In this document: piece by piece, positions 8,864 through 18,260 of the stretch
How positions within the stretch are numbered: the stretch's first letter is position 1
Layout: every line of letters begins with the position of its first letter
Source: UBA2040 sp963977135
Lineage (GTDB): Bacteria; Bacteroidota; Bacteroidia; Flavobacteriales_D; Crocinitomicaceae
Direction of reading: 5' to 3'
Assembly (NCBI GenBank): GCA_963977135.1
Contig: CAXBNN010000011.1
Coordinates: 40,911 to 104,910 of the forward strand
Length of the DNA stretch: 64,000 bases
Notes under the pieces: generated by a model
The model's database searches: none
Told to the model about the DNA's origin: nothing
What the model saw: only the letters and a program-made list of their open reading frames with translations
Translations under genes and position numbers: made by a program

Positions 8864-9325
8864 CTATTTAGATGACATCTTAAGTCGTTTCCAAATATCT
8901 GTACGCCCTAGTGCAGAGATTCCAATATATCCTCGTATGTCTAAGGTGTTTTCATCCGTCATTTTAATCGTACAACTGTAAGTATTGCCATTTTCCGGAT
9001 CGTAAATAGTACCTTCTGACCATTCATTATTACCGCTGTAAGTAAAATCTTTGAGCAAGCGATAACCTTTAAGCGGTGTATTTCTCAGTTTAGAGTCTGG
9101 ATTGTTCTTGTCAACTTTAGGCTTTTTAGTCAATGGATCGATAGGTTCTCTTAACCATACAATTCGTCCATAATATTTGTCGCCAATCTTATCAATTTTA
9201 ACTTTTACCTTTCCGTTCGAAGGCTCCCATACACCCGTAAGTTTATCAGCATCAGCCGAAGCAGGCACAAAAGCCATACTGCAAAGAACAATGGACATTA
9301 ATGAGAATAAAATAATCTTTTTCAT
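8864..9325 (-). CDS. Secreted DUF2147 protein
   Basis: A 153-residue protein starting at ATG 9325, in front of which lies an A-rich stretch with AAGAAG. This start avoids overlap with the upstream gene. Signal peptide MKKIILFSLMSIVLCSMAF is followed by one DUF2147 domain (GVWEPSNGKVKVKI, YYGRIVWL, GYIGISALGRTDIWKR). DUF2147 proteins are small periplasmic or surface proteins of the lipocalin-like type with no proven role. The gene lies 10 bases after the lipoprotein gene and 9 bases before the barrel gene, so an operon is likely. Confidence 0.8.
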   Translation of the reverse strand: MKKIILFSLMSIVLCSMAFVPASADADKLTGVWEPSNGKVKVKIDKIGDKYYGRIVWLREPIDPLTKKPKVDKNNPDSKLRNTPLKGYRLLKDFTYSGNNEWSEGTIYDPENGNTYSCTIKMTDENTLDIRGYIGISALGRTDIWKRLKMSSK

Positions 9326-9335
9326 AACTTCTTTT

Positions 9336-9863
9336 TTAATTGTGTTTAACAATGAGTTCCATTTCAATTACTGTGCCAATTTCTTCAATTAAAGCATCTT
9401 CAATAAAGTTTAAATCCAACACTAGGCTGAGTTTTTTTCCTTTAAAATAATCTACAATATCCACTTCATCACTAACTTCCAAAGATATTTCTTGATTCTT
9501 TGATTTTATCGGATTTTTTATCGCAACTGTTTGCATATCCGTATTTGGACCAACAATTTGGAGTGTTGCACTGGTAAATGCATCAAACTTTATATCATCC
9601 TCTTTATTAAGGCTGACAGATACAGATTTAATTTTGATTTCTTTTATTTGATCTTTACTTACGTTTTCTAGTCCTTTCAGGTCGGAAAGCTTAACGGTAT
9701 ATTCAGCTATTAGGCTATTTGGACCTGAGAAAAAAGGCCCAGCACCCAAAGCTTCTAGTTGCAAAGTTACTTTTGTTTCATTTTTTGGAGCGCAAGAAGT
9801 TAGAAAAAAGCTTGCTAAAAAAAGAAAAGTAAGATAAATAGGTAATTTTTTAATTTTTTTCAT
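9336..9863 (-). CDS. Lipoprotein of unknown function
   Basis: A 175-residue protein with a basic N-terminus, hydrophobic leader and lipobox LTSC at about 21-24. The mature part is predicted mostly beta with many short hydrophobic strands (TLQIVGPNTDMQTVAI, LSLVLDLNFIEDALIEE). I recognise no family. It is the first gene of the unit with the DUF2147 and barrel genes, so a joint envelope role is likely. Confidence 0.65.
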   Translation of the reverse strand: MKKIKKLPIYLTFLFLASFFLTSCAPKNETKVTLQLEALGAGPFFSGPNSLIAEYTVKLSDLKGLENVSKDQIKEIKIKSVSVSLNKEDDIKFDAFTSATLQIVGPNTDMQTVAIKNPIKSKNQEISLEVSDEVDIVDYFKGKKLSLVLDLNFIEDALIEEIGTVIEMELIVKHN

Positions 9864-9965
9864 GGCCGAAAAATAATAAATTAATCTTCGAAAAACAAAC
9901 AGATAAAATTACTTTTTGTTCAATTTAAAAAATTTTTCTTCATTTCACAATGGGTTTTTGACCCA

Positions 9966-10001
9966 AAAAAGCCCGAGAACATTTCTGTTTCACGGGCTTT
10001 T
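9966..10001 (-). terminator. Terminator of the DUF4920 gene
   Basis: AAAAGCCCG and CGGGCTTTT form the stem with a short imperfect inner part. Read on the minus strand a T-run follows directly after the stop of the DUF4920 gene. Confidence 0.75.
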
Positions 10002-10020
10002 AGAAATTGATAACTCTCTT

Positions 10021-10512
10021 TTATTTTTTTGCTGGAACAAATTTAATTCCATCCGCTTCAAAACTTGTCGTAATTTTTGGTTGTGTAATTTTCATTATCT
10101 CAGCTTCAGCTTTACCAGCGTCTTCAGCAAAGTGACGAAGCATATCAACAGAAACTGTATCAGCATATAACTCTCCATGAAGAAAAGCTTTAGTACCAAC
10201 CTTAGTTTCCATTGGAATAGTAAAATGATCTTTAAATCTTACCATCAAAGTTTCGTCCTTTGATTTTTGAATATTGATCCAACATCCTGCTTTTGAGCAA
10301 ACTTCTTCTATGTCAGCTGCAATGGTGTATGCGGAACGCTCGTTTCCTTTGGCATTAAAATCTGTAAGCATAGCAGCAACAGGTATAGCCTTTGTAGTTT
10401 CAACCTTATAAGGTCCGTATTCAACAAAATTTGCTGAATCAGCAACTTTAGAATTTGAGCAAGAGAATAGAGCTATGGAAAAACATAACCCTCCTAAAAT
10501 ATTTAATTTCAT
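10021..10512 (-). CDS. DUF4920 lipoprotein
   Basis: A 163-residue protein with a leader ending in LFSC (lipobox Cys18) and one DUF4920 domain. Conserved pieces are EVCSKAGCWINIQ (a CxxxxCW pair that could bind metal or form a disulfide), MVRFKDHFTIP and FLHGELY. The fold is OB-like and the function unproven. A -7 element TATCTTTG lies on the minus strand at 10537-10530, 17 bases before the start. A decapitated copy of its C-terminus survives at 7721-7765. Confidence 0.8.
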   Translation of the reverse strand: MKLNILGGLCFSIALFSCSNSKVADSANFVEYGPYKVETTKAIPVAAMLTDFNAKGNERSAYTIAADIEEVCSKAGCWINIQKSKDETLMVRFKDHFTIPMETKVGTKAFLHGELYADTVSVDMLRHFAEDAGKAEAEIMKITQPKITTSFEADGIKFVPAKK

Positions 10513-10554
10513 GTGTTCTTAATTTTCTACAAAGATAAGTAGAATCTTTAGAAA

Positions 10555-10941
10555 TTACTTCTTCTCAGTTTTGAGAAATTTTTGATAGAAATCTTCCACC
10601 TGGAAATAATTTCCATTGTACTGAATTTCTCGAAGTCCTAAAGAAATGAAAAATCGTCCAATGATATGCTTTGCATTATCCGACATGTCTTTCATTGTAA
10701 TCAATGTTTGATGATTTTTTTCATCAAAAGTCACTGTGAAATACATCGTATAATACTCTGCACTTAAAGCAACATCTTTGGCGGTAATGTCATTAGGAAC
10801 AATAAATGTATAGGAGCCTTTTAAATTTGAACTTACAAAATTGTCAGAAGAAATAGCTGTAGCAGCTCTTTCCTGTCCAAAAGAAACCATCGCCGAACCT
10901 AGTATTAATGCGACGATAGATAAAAAACGAGTGATTTTCAT
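10555..10941 (-). CDS. Small secreted protein of unknown function
   Basis: A 128-residue protein with start chosen at ATG 10941 because the signal peptide MKITRFLSIVALILGSAMVSFG begins there. The mature part (about 105 residues) contains YTMYFTVTFDEKNHQTLITMKD and ends FLKTEKK. No family recognised. It lies 42 bases upstream of the DUF4920 gene on the same strand, so the two could share a transcript. Confidence 0.6.
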   Translation of the reverse strand: MKITRFLSIVALILGSAMVSFGQERAATAISSDNFVSSNLKGSYTFIVPNDITAKDVALSAEYYTMYFTVTFDEKNHQTLITMKDMSDNAKHIIGRFFISLGLREIQYNGNYFQVEDFYQKFLKTEKK

Positions 10942-11052
10942 AACTTTGGTTTTAAACATTACTAGCTGAAAGGTACAAATTATATCTAATGAAATAAAAA
11001 TACTCTCAGCTTTTTAATTTATTCATTCAGTTGAATTGCTAATTTCGTGCCA

Positions 11053-11718
11053 ATGACGAAAATCGCATCTCAATCTAAGGTAAAGACGAAAAAAAAAGAG
11101 AAAAGTCACGAACCTCTGAAACTTTTTTTGATAAAAGACAGATTAGAAGTTGGTTGTGATGAAGCTGGACGTGGATGTTTGGCTGGTCCAGTAGTTGCGG
11201 CGGCAGTAATTTTAGACCCTGAAAATCCAATAATAGGACTAAATGATTCAAAAAAAATCAGCCATATTACACGTCAGAAATTGCGAAAAGAAATAGAAGA
11301 AAAATCCTTGGCTTGGGCTGTAGGTTTGTGTTCACCCGATGAAATTGATGAAATAAATATCCTATGGGCAAGTTTTAAGGCCATGCACAAGGCACTCGAT
11401 AAAATCAAAATCCCATTCGATCATATTCTTGTGGACGGAAATCGTTTTACAACATATCCAGAAGTCGGCAATACCTGCATTATTAAAGGAGATGCAAAAT
11501 TCCAAAGTATAGCGGCTGCTTCGATTATAGCCAAAGAATTTCGAGATGATTTGATGTCAAAAATGCATGAGGAGTTCCCAAATTACGGTTGGAATCAGAA
11601 CAAAGGTTATCCAACTTCTATTCATCGTTCTGGGATAGAAAAATTCGGCCCTTGTATTCATCATCGAAAAACATTTCAATTATTGCCGCTTATTCAAACG
11701 AAATTGGAATTAGATTAA
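11053..11718 (+). CDS. rnhB: Ribonuclease HII
   Basis: A 221-residue RNase HII, which cuts RNA in RNA-DNA hybrids and removes misincorporated ribonucleotides. Motif CDEAGRGCLAGPVVAAAV carries the first acidic residues, LNDSKK and ILVDGN the others. GDAKFQSIAAASIIAKEFRD and NYGWNQNKGYPT are diagnostic. A lysine-rich 30-residue N-terminal tail precedes the domain. ATG 11053 is preferred to GTG 11047; a TAATTTCG box at 11040-11047 ends five bases before it, suggesting a leaderless mRNA. Confidence 0.95.
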   Translation: MTKIASQSKVKTKKKEKSHEPLKLFLIKDRLEVGCDEAGRGCLAGPVVAAAVILDPENPIIGLNDSKKISHITRQKLRKEIEEKSLAWAVGLCSPDEIDEINILWASFKAMHKALDKIKIPFDHILVDGNRFTTYPEVGNTCIIKGDAKFQSIAAASIIAKEFRDDLMSKMHEEFPNYGWNQNKGYPTSIHRSGIEKFGPCIHHRKTFQLLPLIQTKLELD

Positions 11719-11803
11719 ACATGTGACTGTTGAGAGATTCTAACATCAACCTTCTTTACCAGGCGAGTGATGCGTTAACTTTGAAGACTAGATGTGATAT
11801 TCT

Positions 11804-13960
11804 ATGATTCGAAATTTTCTTTTCTTTGTTTTGACTTTAGGGGCACTTGCTTGGGTTGTTTATGCAGGGATGAACCTTGTCAATTTCTCTGAAAACAGTA
11901 ATCCAGAAAAGCTTTTTGGTTCTGAAGACGGTAGAATATTCATTTTAAATCGACCTCAAGAAATCCGAATTGAAGGAACAGATTTTATTCTTCAACCACG
12001 GCTAATTGAATTATACGGAATTTTAAGTTCTACCTTACGTAAAGGTGAACGCATCTACGTTTCTGAAAAGAAAGCTCATATTTTGCTGCAAACCAACAAT
12101 TTGCTCGGTGAAGATGAGATCATGTCACGCTTTAATGCTATTGGCATGGAAAGTATTGGAGCAAAAAAATACAAATGGAATAATTTTAAAATTTCTTTTT
12201 TCAAAGGGGTTGTAGATTGTCAAATCGAATCAGAAAAAACAGCATTCAACAATATTAAATGGAATACTTTTGACAAAAAAAGTTCTTGTTCAATCATAGA
12301 ATTCAGCAATAATCAATCGATAGTAAAGGACTTTTATCAAAGCAACGGAAAAACCACTATTTACACAAGACAGCCACTATTTTCAGAAACTCCAAAAAGT
12401 TACGACGACCAAACACTTTATGGAAACTACATCCCTTCTTCAGTCCGCACCTATCATTTTATTGAAAAAACATTCCTTGCTAAAAAGGACCCAGTATTTG
12501 TTAAAAATGATGCGTTTACTTGGACTAAATATGGGGTTGTAGCCTTTGAATATAACGGTGCCAATTTCCTATTATTCGACTTCATAGATGGGTACGAGCC
12601 AGAACAAATGCTCGAAACCTATTTGGATACTGTTTTGCATCAACACAAACATTTTACTGGCGTTCAACTAACCGAAAACTTTCCGATTAATAACAAACGT
12701 GGATTTTATCTTAAGCAAATTGATAATTACGTTCTAGTGTCAGACACAGAAAATGCGCTTAGTGAAGCTGAAGTTGCTTTGCAATTGGATCAGACTCTTT
12801 CCAGATATAGAAAAAAGAAAAACCTAATTTTTTCGGACGCACCGCAAATCGTCAATGAACGAACATGGTCGAATGAAGGGAAATCCGCACGTAGTTCGTA
12901 TCAAGGTTTTTCTATAGGAATGGAGGTTCTAAATTCACAAAAAATTCAACAGTCAATTCCTTCAGATTTTCAAGTGAAAAACTATGCTTTAAGCGCCGAG
13001 GTCGTGGATTTTATTGTTGACAGTAACAAGGATTTAGTATTTGCGCTTTCTAAAGACAATTTCATATCTGGTCACGCTAACGGAAAAAGTAATTTCAATG
13101 TAAAAGTTAGCGATGGAGTAATCGGCACATTATTTTGGTCCAAAAGCTTTTCAAATGTGGCGATATTCACTAGTTCCAACAAACTTTATTTAGTTTCTCA
13201 GGACGGCACAAACCTTCCTGGCTTTCCAGTTGAAATTCCAGGAGGCGTTTCAAAAGGAGCTGTTTCGTTTATTTGGAAAGGGAAAGAGAATTACTTGGTA
13301 CCTTCTAACGACGGAAAATATTATTGGATTAATGAAAAGGGCGGTATTTTAAAAACTGGAGAGACAGCATTAAAATCAATTGCTCATCTTCCAGATGTCT
13401 GGACTTCTGCTAAACGATTGTTTTTTGGTTTCCGGGATGACTCTAATTTTTCAATGATCGAAGCTGAAAAAGGCACCCAACTTCGCTCATTCCCTTTGAC
13501 AAAAAATGCAGTTTCAGTATGCTTGGAAAATGAAATTAATTTTTTCGACTTAGAGGCAAACGCATTAATTCAACTAGATCAAAAAGGTGCAAAGAAGATG
13601 ATTACTGACATTCAAATTCCGATTTGGATCAAACCGATTTCCGAACGCGATAATGACGGATTTTTAATAAAAACCGGCAACGTAATTTCTTATTATTCAC
13701 AAGAAGGGAAATTTAAAATGAAAGTGAAAATTCCATTCGAAAGCGTTGATTATATTGGGTATTCAAATAGTATAAAAAAAGGGGTATTATTGGGGATAAT
13801 AGATGGATTAAGCAACAAAATCTATCTGTATCAATTGAATGGCTTTAAAATTACTTTACCAAAGAATCAGGCACAGAAAAAATATCAATTAAGTAATCAA
13901 GGTAACAACTTAGTAGTTTATACGATAATTGATAAATTCGTAATACAATACGTACTATAA
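11804..13960 (+). CDS. Membrane-anchored extracytoplasmic protein, unknown, with propeller-like C-terminus
   Basis: A 718-residue protein with one N-terminal membrane segment (FLFFVLTLGALAWVVYAG) and a large outside part. From about residue 400 there are repeating short beta units (DLVFALSKDNFISGHANGKS, KLYLVSQDGTNLPGFPVEI, YLVPSNDGKYYWINEKGG) resembling a PQQ/WD-type beta-propeller. The N-terminal 350 residues match nothing I know. It follows rnhB by 85 bases and precedes a lipoprotein by 56. A structural or scaffold role at the periplasmic face of the membrane is a guess. Confidence 0.6.
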   Translation: MIRNFLFFVLTLGALAWVVYAGMNLVNFSENSNPEKLFGSEDGRIFILNRPQEIRIEGTDFILQPRLIELYGILSSTLRKGERIYVSEKKAHILLQTNNLLGEDEIMSRFNAIGMESIGAKKYKWNNFKISFFKGVVDCQIESEKTAFNNIKWNTFDKKSSCSIIEFSNNQSIVKDFYQSNGKTTIYTRQPLFSETPKSYDDQTLYGNYIPSSVRTYHFIEKTFLAKKDPVFVKNDAFTWTKYGVVAFEYNGANFLLFDFIDGYEPEQMLETYLDTVLHQHKHFTGVQLTENFPINNKRGFYLKQIDNYVLVSDTENALSEAEVALQLDQTLSRYRKKKNLIFSDAPQIVNERTWSNEGKSARSSYQGFSIGMEVLNSQKIQQSIPSDFQVKNYALSAEVVDFIVDSNKDLVFALSKDNFISGHANGKSNFNVKVSDGVIGTLFWSKSFSNVAIFTSSNKLYLVSQDGTNLPGFPVEIPGGVSKGAVSFIWKGKENYLVPSNDGKYYWINEKGGILKTGETALKSIAHLPDVWTSAKRLFFGFRDDSNFSMIEAEKGTQLRSFPLTKNAVSVCLENEINFFDLEANALIQLDQKGAKKMITDIQIPIWIKPISERDNDGFLIKTGNVISYYSQEGKFKMKVKIPFESVDYIGYSNSIKKGVLLGIIDGLSNKIYLYQLNGFKITLPKNQAQKKYQLSNQGNNLVVYTIIDKFVIQYVL

Positions 13961-14016
13961 AAAATATGTTGTAATTTTGATTTTGATTAGATTTAAATAG
14001 TAAAAATCAAAGCATT

Positions 14017-14808
14017 ATGAAAACTACACAACTTATATTTGGTGTTGCCATGTTGGCAATATTTTCTCTTACGTTTTCATGCAAAAAAACAAATAGAAAT
14101 AACGCCGCAGAGGTTGTTCAACAAAACAATCTTGGAGATGTTACTTTTCTTGACTTTGCATATATGACTGAGCAAGTTGCCAAAGGACCTTTGTATTTTT
14201 CTACTTTCAACGGAGACTGTTCAACATTAGTTTATGATACTACTGGAACAACAATAACAGCTACTATCGATTATGGAACTGTGCTTTGCGTTTGTAATGA
14301 TGGAAAAAAACGGATGGGAAAAATAATAATCGTATACCCAATTAACAACACTGCGATTGGTTCAATTACAACTGTTTCGCCATCTAACTATTCTGTAAAT
14401 GGAAGTAAAATTGAAGGATTGCGAACCGCAACGGTAAAAAGCAATACAATTACTGAGGTAGTTTCAACGGCAACAATAACGCCAGGTGAGAAACTTGGAA
14501 GCATCACTTGGAACGCTAATTGGACAAGAAAATTCATTGAAAATACGAATTCGCCAAATGTTATTGCTGGCAGAAACTGCGAAATCACCGGAACAACGAA
14601 TGGCGTCACGGCTCGAGGTGATGACTTCACAGCTACAATTACAGAAGCATTAAATGTTCAATCTGGATGTCGATCTATCAAAAAAGGCATCACAACAATT
14701 ACTTCTTCAAATTTCAAAGACGAAGCACAAGTTGATTATGGAACAGGAGATTGTGATAAAAATGCTACTCTGATTTATGGTAAAAAAGAAGTAGAGCTAA
14801 AATTGTAA
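14017..14808 (+). CDS. Lipoprotein of unknown function
   Basis: A 263-residue protein with leader and lipobox FSC (Cys22). The mature protein is rich in Thr, Ser and Asn and predicted all-beta, with six or more cysteines (GDCSTLVYD, VLCVCNDGKKRMG, RNCEITG, SGCRSIKKG, TGDCDKNATLIYG) that may form disulfides. GKIIIVYPIN and RKFIENTNSPN are reminiscent of surface lipoproteins seen in related bacteria. No functional family recognised. A terminator follows. Confidence 0.6.
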   Translation: MKTTQLIFGVAMLAIFSLTFSCKKTNRNNAAEVVQQNNLGDVTFLDFAYMTEQVAKGPLYFSTFNGDCSTLVYDTTGTTITATIDYGTVLCVCNDGKKRMGKIIIVYPINNTAIGSITTVSPSNYSVNGSKIEGLRTATVKSNTITEVVSTATITPGEKLGSITWNANWTRKFIENTNSPNVIAGRNCEITGTTNGVTARGDDFTATITEALNVQSGCRSIKKGITTITSSNFKDEAQVDYGTGDCDKNATLIYGKKEVELKL

Positions 14809-14838
14809 AAGAGCAAACAATGCTTCCCAATAATTGAG

Positions 14839-14869
14839 AACACCGAGCCTAATCTTGGTGTTTTTTTTT
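14839..14869 (+). terminator. Rho-independent terminator
   Basis: AACACCGAG (14839-14847) pairs with CTTGGTGTT (14854-14862) around a 6-base loop, followed by an unbroken T-run. Confidence 0.85.
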
Positions 14870-14883
14870 ACTTTTACTTTCGC

Positions 14884-16497
14884 ATGAAAAATACTTCCAA
14901 AAAACATCGTTTTGCCCTAAGTTTATTGTCAGGAATTTTAATGGGAATTTCCTTCCCGCATACTGGAAGTTTATTCTTTCTAAGTTTTGTTGCCTGGGTA
15001 CCATTACTTCTATTAGAAAATACAATCTCTGAAAAAAACTATAAATCGCGCAAAGTATTCACCCATGCTTATCTCGCTTTTTTCCTTTTTAATTTAATAT
15101 CAACGTGGTGGATCTATTTCGCAAGTGCTGGTGGTGCTATAATGGCTGTTTTCGCCAATTCTTTGCTTATGGCAGGAGTATTTTATTTATTTCATTTAAC
15201 GAAAAAATACGTTGGTAAAAAGGAAGGTTATTTGTCATTATTTATCTTCTGGATAGCGTTTGAATACATGCATTTTCATTGGGAGCTTTCATATCCTTGG
15301 TTGAATTTGGGAAACACTTTCGCCAGAGTTCCATGGTTAGTTCAATGGTATTCATTTTCAGGAATTCTTGGTGGTAGTTTATGGATTTTAATCATGAATG
15401 TTTTGATCTATCGACTTTACTTAAAAATTCGGATCAACAAATTGAACTGGCGCTCTCAAATTCCAATGATGACTTTTGCTGGTTTCGTTTTATTCATCCC
15501 AGCTATAATTTCATTGGCTCAATATTTTAACTATTCAGAGAAGAAGAATCCCATGGAAATTGTTTTGGTTCAACCGAATATAGATCCTTATAACGAAAAA
15601 TTTACTTCTGGAATGGAAGGTCAAATAGATAAAATAACTCATCTGGCTGATGGAAAAATAACGCCTAAAACGGATTTAGTTATGGCGCCTGAAACGGCAT
15701 TGAGTTATGAATTTGACGAAGACCAGTTCAAACGTTATCCTTTCTCCGCAATGCTCGATTCCGCTACTTCACGCTGGGGATGTGACTTATTAATAGGCGC
15801 TTCGACTGTTCGCGCTTTTGAAAATAAGAATTCAAGCGCTTCTCGACCATTCACCGATGGTCCTGGATTTTGGGAAAGTTACAATACCTCTTTGCTTTTA
15901 AATACTGAGGGTGAAGCTAAATTCTTACACAAGTCTAAATTGGTACTGGGTGTAGAAAAAATTCCTTTTATTTCTATGATTCCTTTTCTTGAAGATTTCT
16001 CTATCGACCAAGGCGGTGCTTCGGGAACATTGGGAATTGAAAAAGAACCTCAGACCTTAACGACTAAAAATGGTGTCATAGCTCCCGTAATTTGTTATGA
16101 ATCTATTTATGGTGAATTCGTAGCACAGCAGGTTCGAAAGGGTGCTGAAGTTATTGCCATTATAACAAATGACGGTTGGTGGAGCGATACACCCGGCTAT
16201 AAACAGCACATGAGTTTTGCACGTTTGCGAGCTGTTGAGAATCGACGAAGCGTTGCTCGTTCAGCAAATACTGGTACTAGCGGATTCATTAATCAACGTG
16301 GAGATATTGTCGATGCTTCTTTATGGTGGACGCCATTAGCGATGAGAGGGACAATAAACAAAAATCGAGAACTTACAGTTTATAGTCAATACGGAGATTT
16401 CATTGGGCGATCCTTTGCCTTTGTAAGTGCTCTTTTACTATTGCTTACTTTTGTTAGACGATTCAAAAAGAAATTTGCAACATCGCAAACGGCGTGA
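14884..16497 (+). CDS. lnt: Apolipoprotein N-acyltransferase
   Basis: A 537-residue inner-membrane enzyme that adds the third acyl chain to lipoproteins. About six membrane segments occupy residues 10-215, then a periplasmic nitrilase-like domain. The catalytic triad can be seen as Glu in APETALS (about 263), Lys in LHKSKLVLGVEKIPF (about 355) and Cys in ICYESIYGE (about 403). TACTTTTA/TACTTTCG boxes end 7 and 1 bases before the ATG, so the mRNA probably has almost no leader. The many lipoproteins in this window would be its substrates. Confidence 0.93.
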   Translation: MKNTSKKHRFALSLLSGILMGISFPHTGSLFFLSFVAWVPLLLLENTISEKNYKSRKVFTHAYLAFFLFNLISTWWIYFASAGGAIMAVFANSLLMAGVFYLFHLTKKYVGKKEGYLSLFIFWIAFEYMHFHWELSYPWLNLGNTFARVPWLVQWYSFSGILGGSLWILIMNVLIYRLYLKIRINKLNWRSQIPMMTFAGFVLFIPAIISLAQYFNYSEKKNPMEIVLVQPNIDPYNEKFTSGMEGQIDKITHLADGKITPKTDLVMAPETALSYEFDEDQFKRYPFSAMLDSATSRWGCDLLIGASTVRAFENKNSSASRPFTDGPGFWESYNTSLLLNTEGEAKFLHKSKLVLGVEKIPFISMIPFLEDFSIDQGGASGTLGIEKEPQTLTTKNGVIAPVICYESIYGEFVAQQVRKGAEVIAIITNDGWWSDTPGYKQHMSFARLRAVENRRSVARSANTGTSGFINQRGDIVDASLWWTPLAMRGTINKNRELTVYSQYGDFIGRSFAFVSALLLLLTFVRRFKKKFATSQTA

Positions 16498-16538
16498 CTA
16501 AGTTTTTCGTTCATGAAATTGAAAAATAAAATTAGATA

Positions 16539-17081
16539 ATGGCTCAAAATCAAATTGAAAAAATTAATTCAGAACAACTTGTTGAAGAACATGCAGATTA
16601 TCTTTTTCAATTTGCAATGTCAAAAATTCGCAATCGTGACTTAGCGTTGGATTTTGTTCAAGAAACGATGCTGGTTAGTCTAGAAAAAATAGAACAATTT
16701 GAAGGAAGAAGTTCTCTACGAACATGGATGACAACTATTTTAAACCGGAAAATAATCGATTATTGGCGAAAAGAAAAGAGAACCCAAGGCACAGTGGATA
16801 TTTCTGACAACGAAAATTCCACGTTTACAGCAAATGCCAATTTCATTCCAAAAGATCCACACCAACTTTCTGAAGAGGCTGAAAAACGAAGTATTCTCGA
16901 AATATGTATCGATAAATTACCCGATAATTGGCGTGAAATTGTCCATGCGAAGTACTACGATGAAAAAAATGGTGAAGAAATTAGTAAGGAATTCAGAATA
17001 ACCTCGTCTAATTTCTGGGTCATTATCCACCGTGCAAAAGCGCAATTGCGTGATTGTATGGATAAAAAATACTTGTCTTAA
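16539..17081 (+). CDS. ECF-type RNA polymerase sigma factor
   Basis: A 180-residue sigma-70 family protein with region 2 (LFQFAMSKIRNRDLALDFVQETMLVSLEKIEQFEGRSS split over about 27-66, with the DFVQETM and RTWMTTILNR signatures) and region 4 (LPDNWREIVHAKYYDEKNGE to IIHRAKAQLRDCM). It recruits RNA polymerase to an unknown regulon. The next gene starts three bases after its stop and encodes a zinc-finger anti-sigma candidate. It lies 42 bases after lnt. Confidence 0.9.
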   Translation: MAQNQIEKINSEQLVEEHADYLFQFAMSKIRNRDLALDFVQETMLVSLEKIEQFEGRSSLRTWMTTILNRKIIDYWRKEKRTQGTVDISDNENSTFTANANFIPKDPHQLSEEAEKRSILEICIDKLPDNWREIVHAKYYDEKNGEEISKEFRITSSNFWVIIHRAKAQLRDCMDKKYLS

Positions 17082-17083
17082 AA

Positions 17084-17329
17084 ATGAAAATACCAAACAT
17101 ACCTTGCGAAGAAGCTGCGGTTAACATTGAGAAATCATTTTGGAAACAGTTGAATTTTATCGATTGGGTAAAAACACGTTGGCATTTATTTCTATGCAAA
17201 AACTGTTCTGATTATGAAAAAGACAGCACAGTTCTTCATCGTTTGCTTTGTTCGTTAAAGAAACGAGATGACTCCGACAACTTATCAGAGGCGGATAAAA
17301 TACGTTTAAAAGAATCTTTAAACCACTAA
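17084..17329 (+). CDS. Small cytosolic anti-sigma factor with ZAS zinc motif
   Basis: An 81-residue protein with no membrane segment. It has Cys8 and the H-x3-C-x2-C motif (His34, Cys38, Cys41 in HLFLCKNC), the layout of the zinc-binding anti-sigma (ZAS/zf-HC2) domain. It lies two bases behind the sigma gene, so translational coupling is likely and the pair should be partners. A thiol-based release of the sigma factor is possible by analogy with RsrA, but not shown. Confidence 0.75.
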   Translation: MKIPNIPCEEAAVNIEKSFWKQLNFIDWVKTRWHLFLCKNCSDYEKDSTVLHRLLCSLKKRDDSDNLSEADKIRLKESLNH

Positions 17330-17452
17330 TGATTCTTATTTAGCAAGAAAATTAGCAGCATACCTAGAATAATAGTTAAAAAGGGAGTGAAATTGTGTTT
17401 CATGCGCTTTTCCATTTCCTATCACGAACTAATAGCATTAATTTTAGTCAAC

Positions 17453-18232
17453 ATGATAAAACAACCTTTAAGATTCTCCGCATTTTTACTTATTTCTATA
17501 ACTAGTTGTACTGAAAATAAACCATCAGAACAGGTATTAAACATTGAGAAAAAAGTATCTCAATCAGAAAAAATTATTCAATCATCCATAGAAGCACATG
17601 GAGGAGAAAAATTATTCGAGAGCTCATATACATTCGACTTTCGAGGTAAAAACTATTCTTTTACTCAGAAAAGAAATAGTTCATTTTACGAATTAAGCTT
17701 CAATCAAAATGATTCAATTTTATTAGACAAACTTGATAACGGCAAATTTACTCGAACTATTAATGGTGAAATTGCACAACTCGATTCAAAAGAAATTGAC
17801 CAATATTCGAATGCTTTGAACTCAGTGATTTATTTCACCTTGCTTCCCTTCAAATTAAACGACCCCTCAGTTATTAGCGATTACAAAGGAAAAACAAAAA
17901 TCAAAAATAATTCATATGATGTCGTTCAAGTCTCTTTTACGGCTGCGGGAGGTAAAGATCACGAAGATGAATTTTACTATTGGTTCAATTCAAAAAATCA
18001 CAAAATGGAATACTTCGCTTATAGTTACAATGTTAATGAAGGAGGGATTCGATTCCGTGTGGCAAAAAACCCACGAAAAGTTAAAGGAGTCCTTTTTTAT
18101 GATTTTGAAAACTATAAAGCCGAAATTGGAACCCCGATGGAAAAGCTTCCTTCACTTTATGAAAAAGGAGAGTTAAAATTGCTCTCTGAGATAATAAACG
18201 AAAATATTAAAATAAGAAAAGCGCTCTTTTGA
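17453..18232 (+). CDS. Lipoprotein, DUF6503-like
   Basis: A 259-residue protein. ATG 17453 is chosen because a leader with lipobox ITSC starts there; 22 extra upstream codons look non-coding. The mature part begins with a polar stretch, then SSIEAHGGEKLFESSYTFDFRGKNYSF, the opening of Bacteroidota DUF6503 proteins. VSFTAAGGKDHEDEFYYWFN suggests an all-beta, LolA/lipocalin-like fold. Function unknown. The last codons run into a weak hairpin before the convergent purB. Confidence 0.65.
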   Translation: MIKQPLRFSAFLLISITSCTENKPSEQVLNIEKKVSQSEKIIQSSIEAHGGEKLFESSYTFDFRGKNYSFTQKRNSSFYELSFNQNDSILLDKLDNGKFTRTINGEIAQLDSKEIDQYSNALNSVIYFTLLPFKLNDPSVISDYKGKTKIKNNSYDVVQVSFTAAGGKDHEDEFYYWFNSKNHKMEYFAYSYNVNEGGIRFRVAKNPRKVKGVLFYDFENYKAEIGTPMEKLPSLYEKGELKLLSEIINENIKIRKALF

Positions 18233-18260
18233 AGCACTTTGCTTTTGGAATAAAGTTGAA

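Noticed and set aside
18217..18250. Terminator after the DUF6503-like gene
   Set aside because: AAAAGC/GCTTTT can pair, but the inner part does not and the T-run is short; too weak to list.
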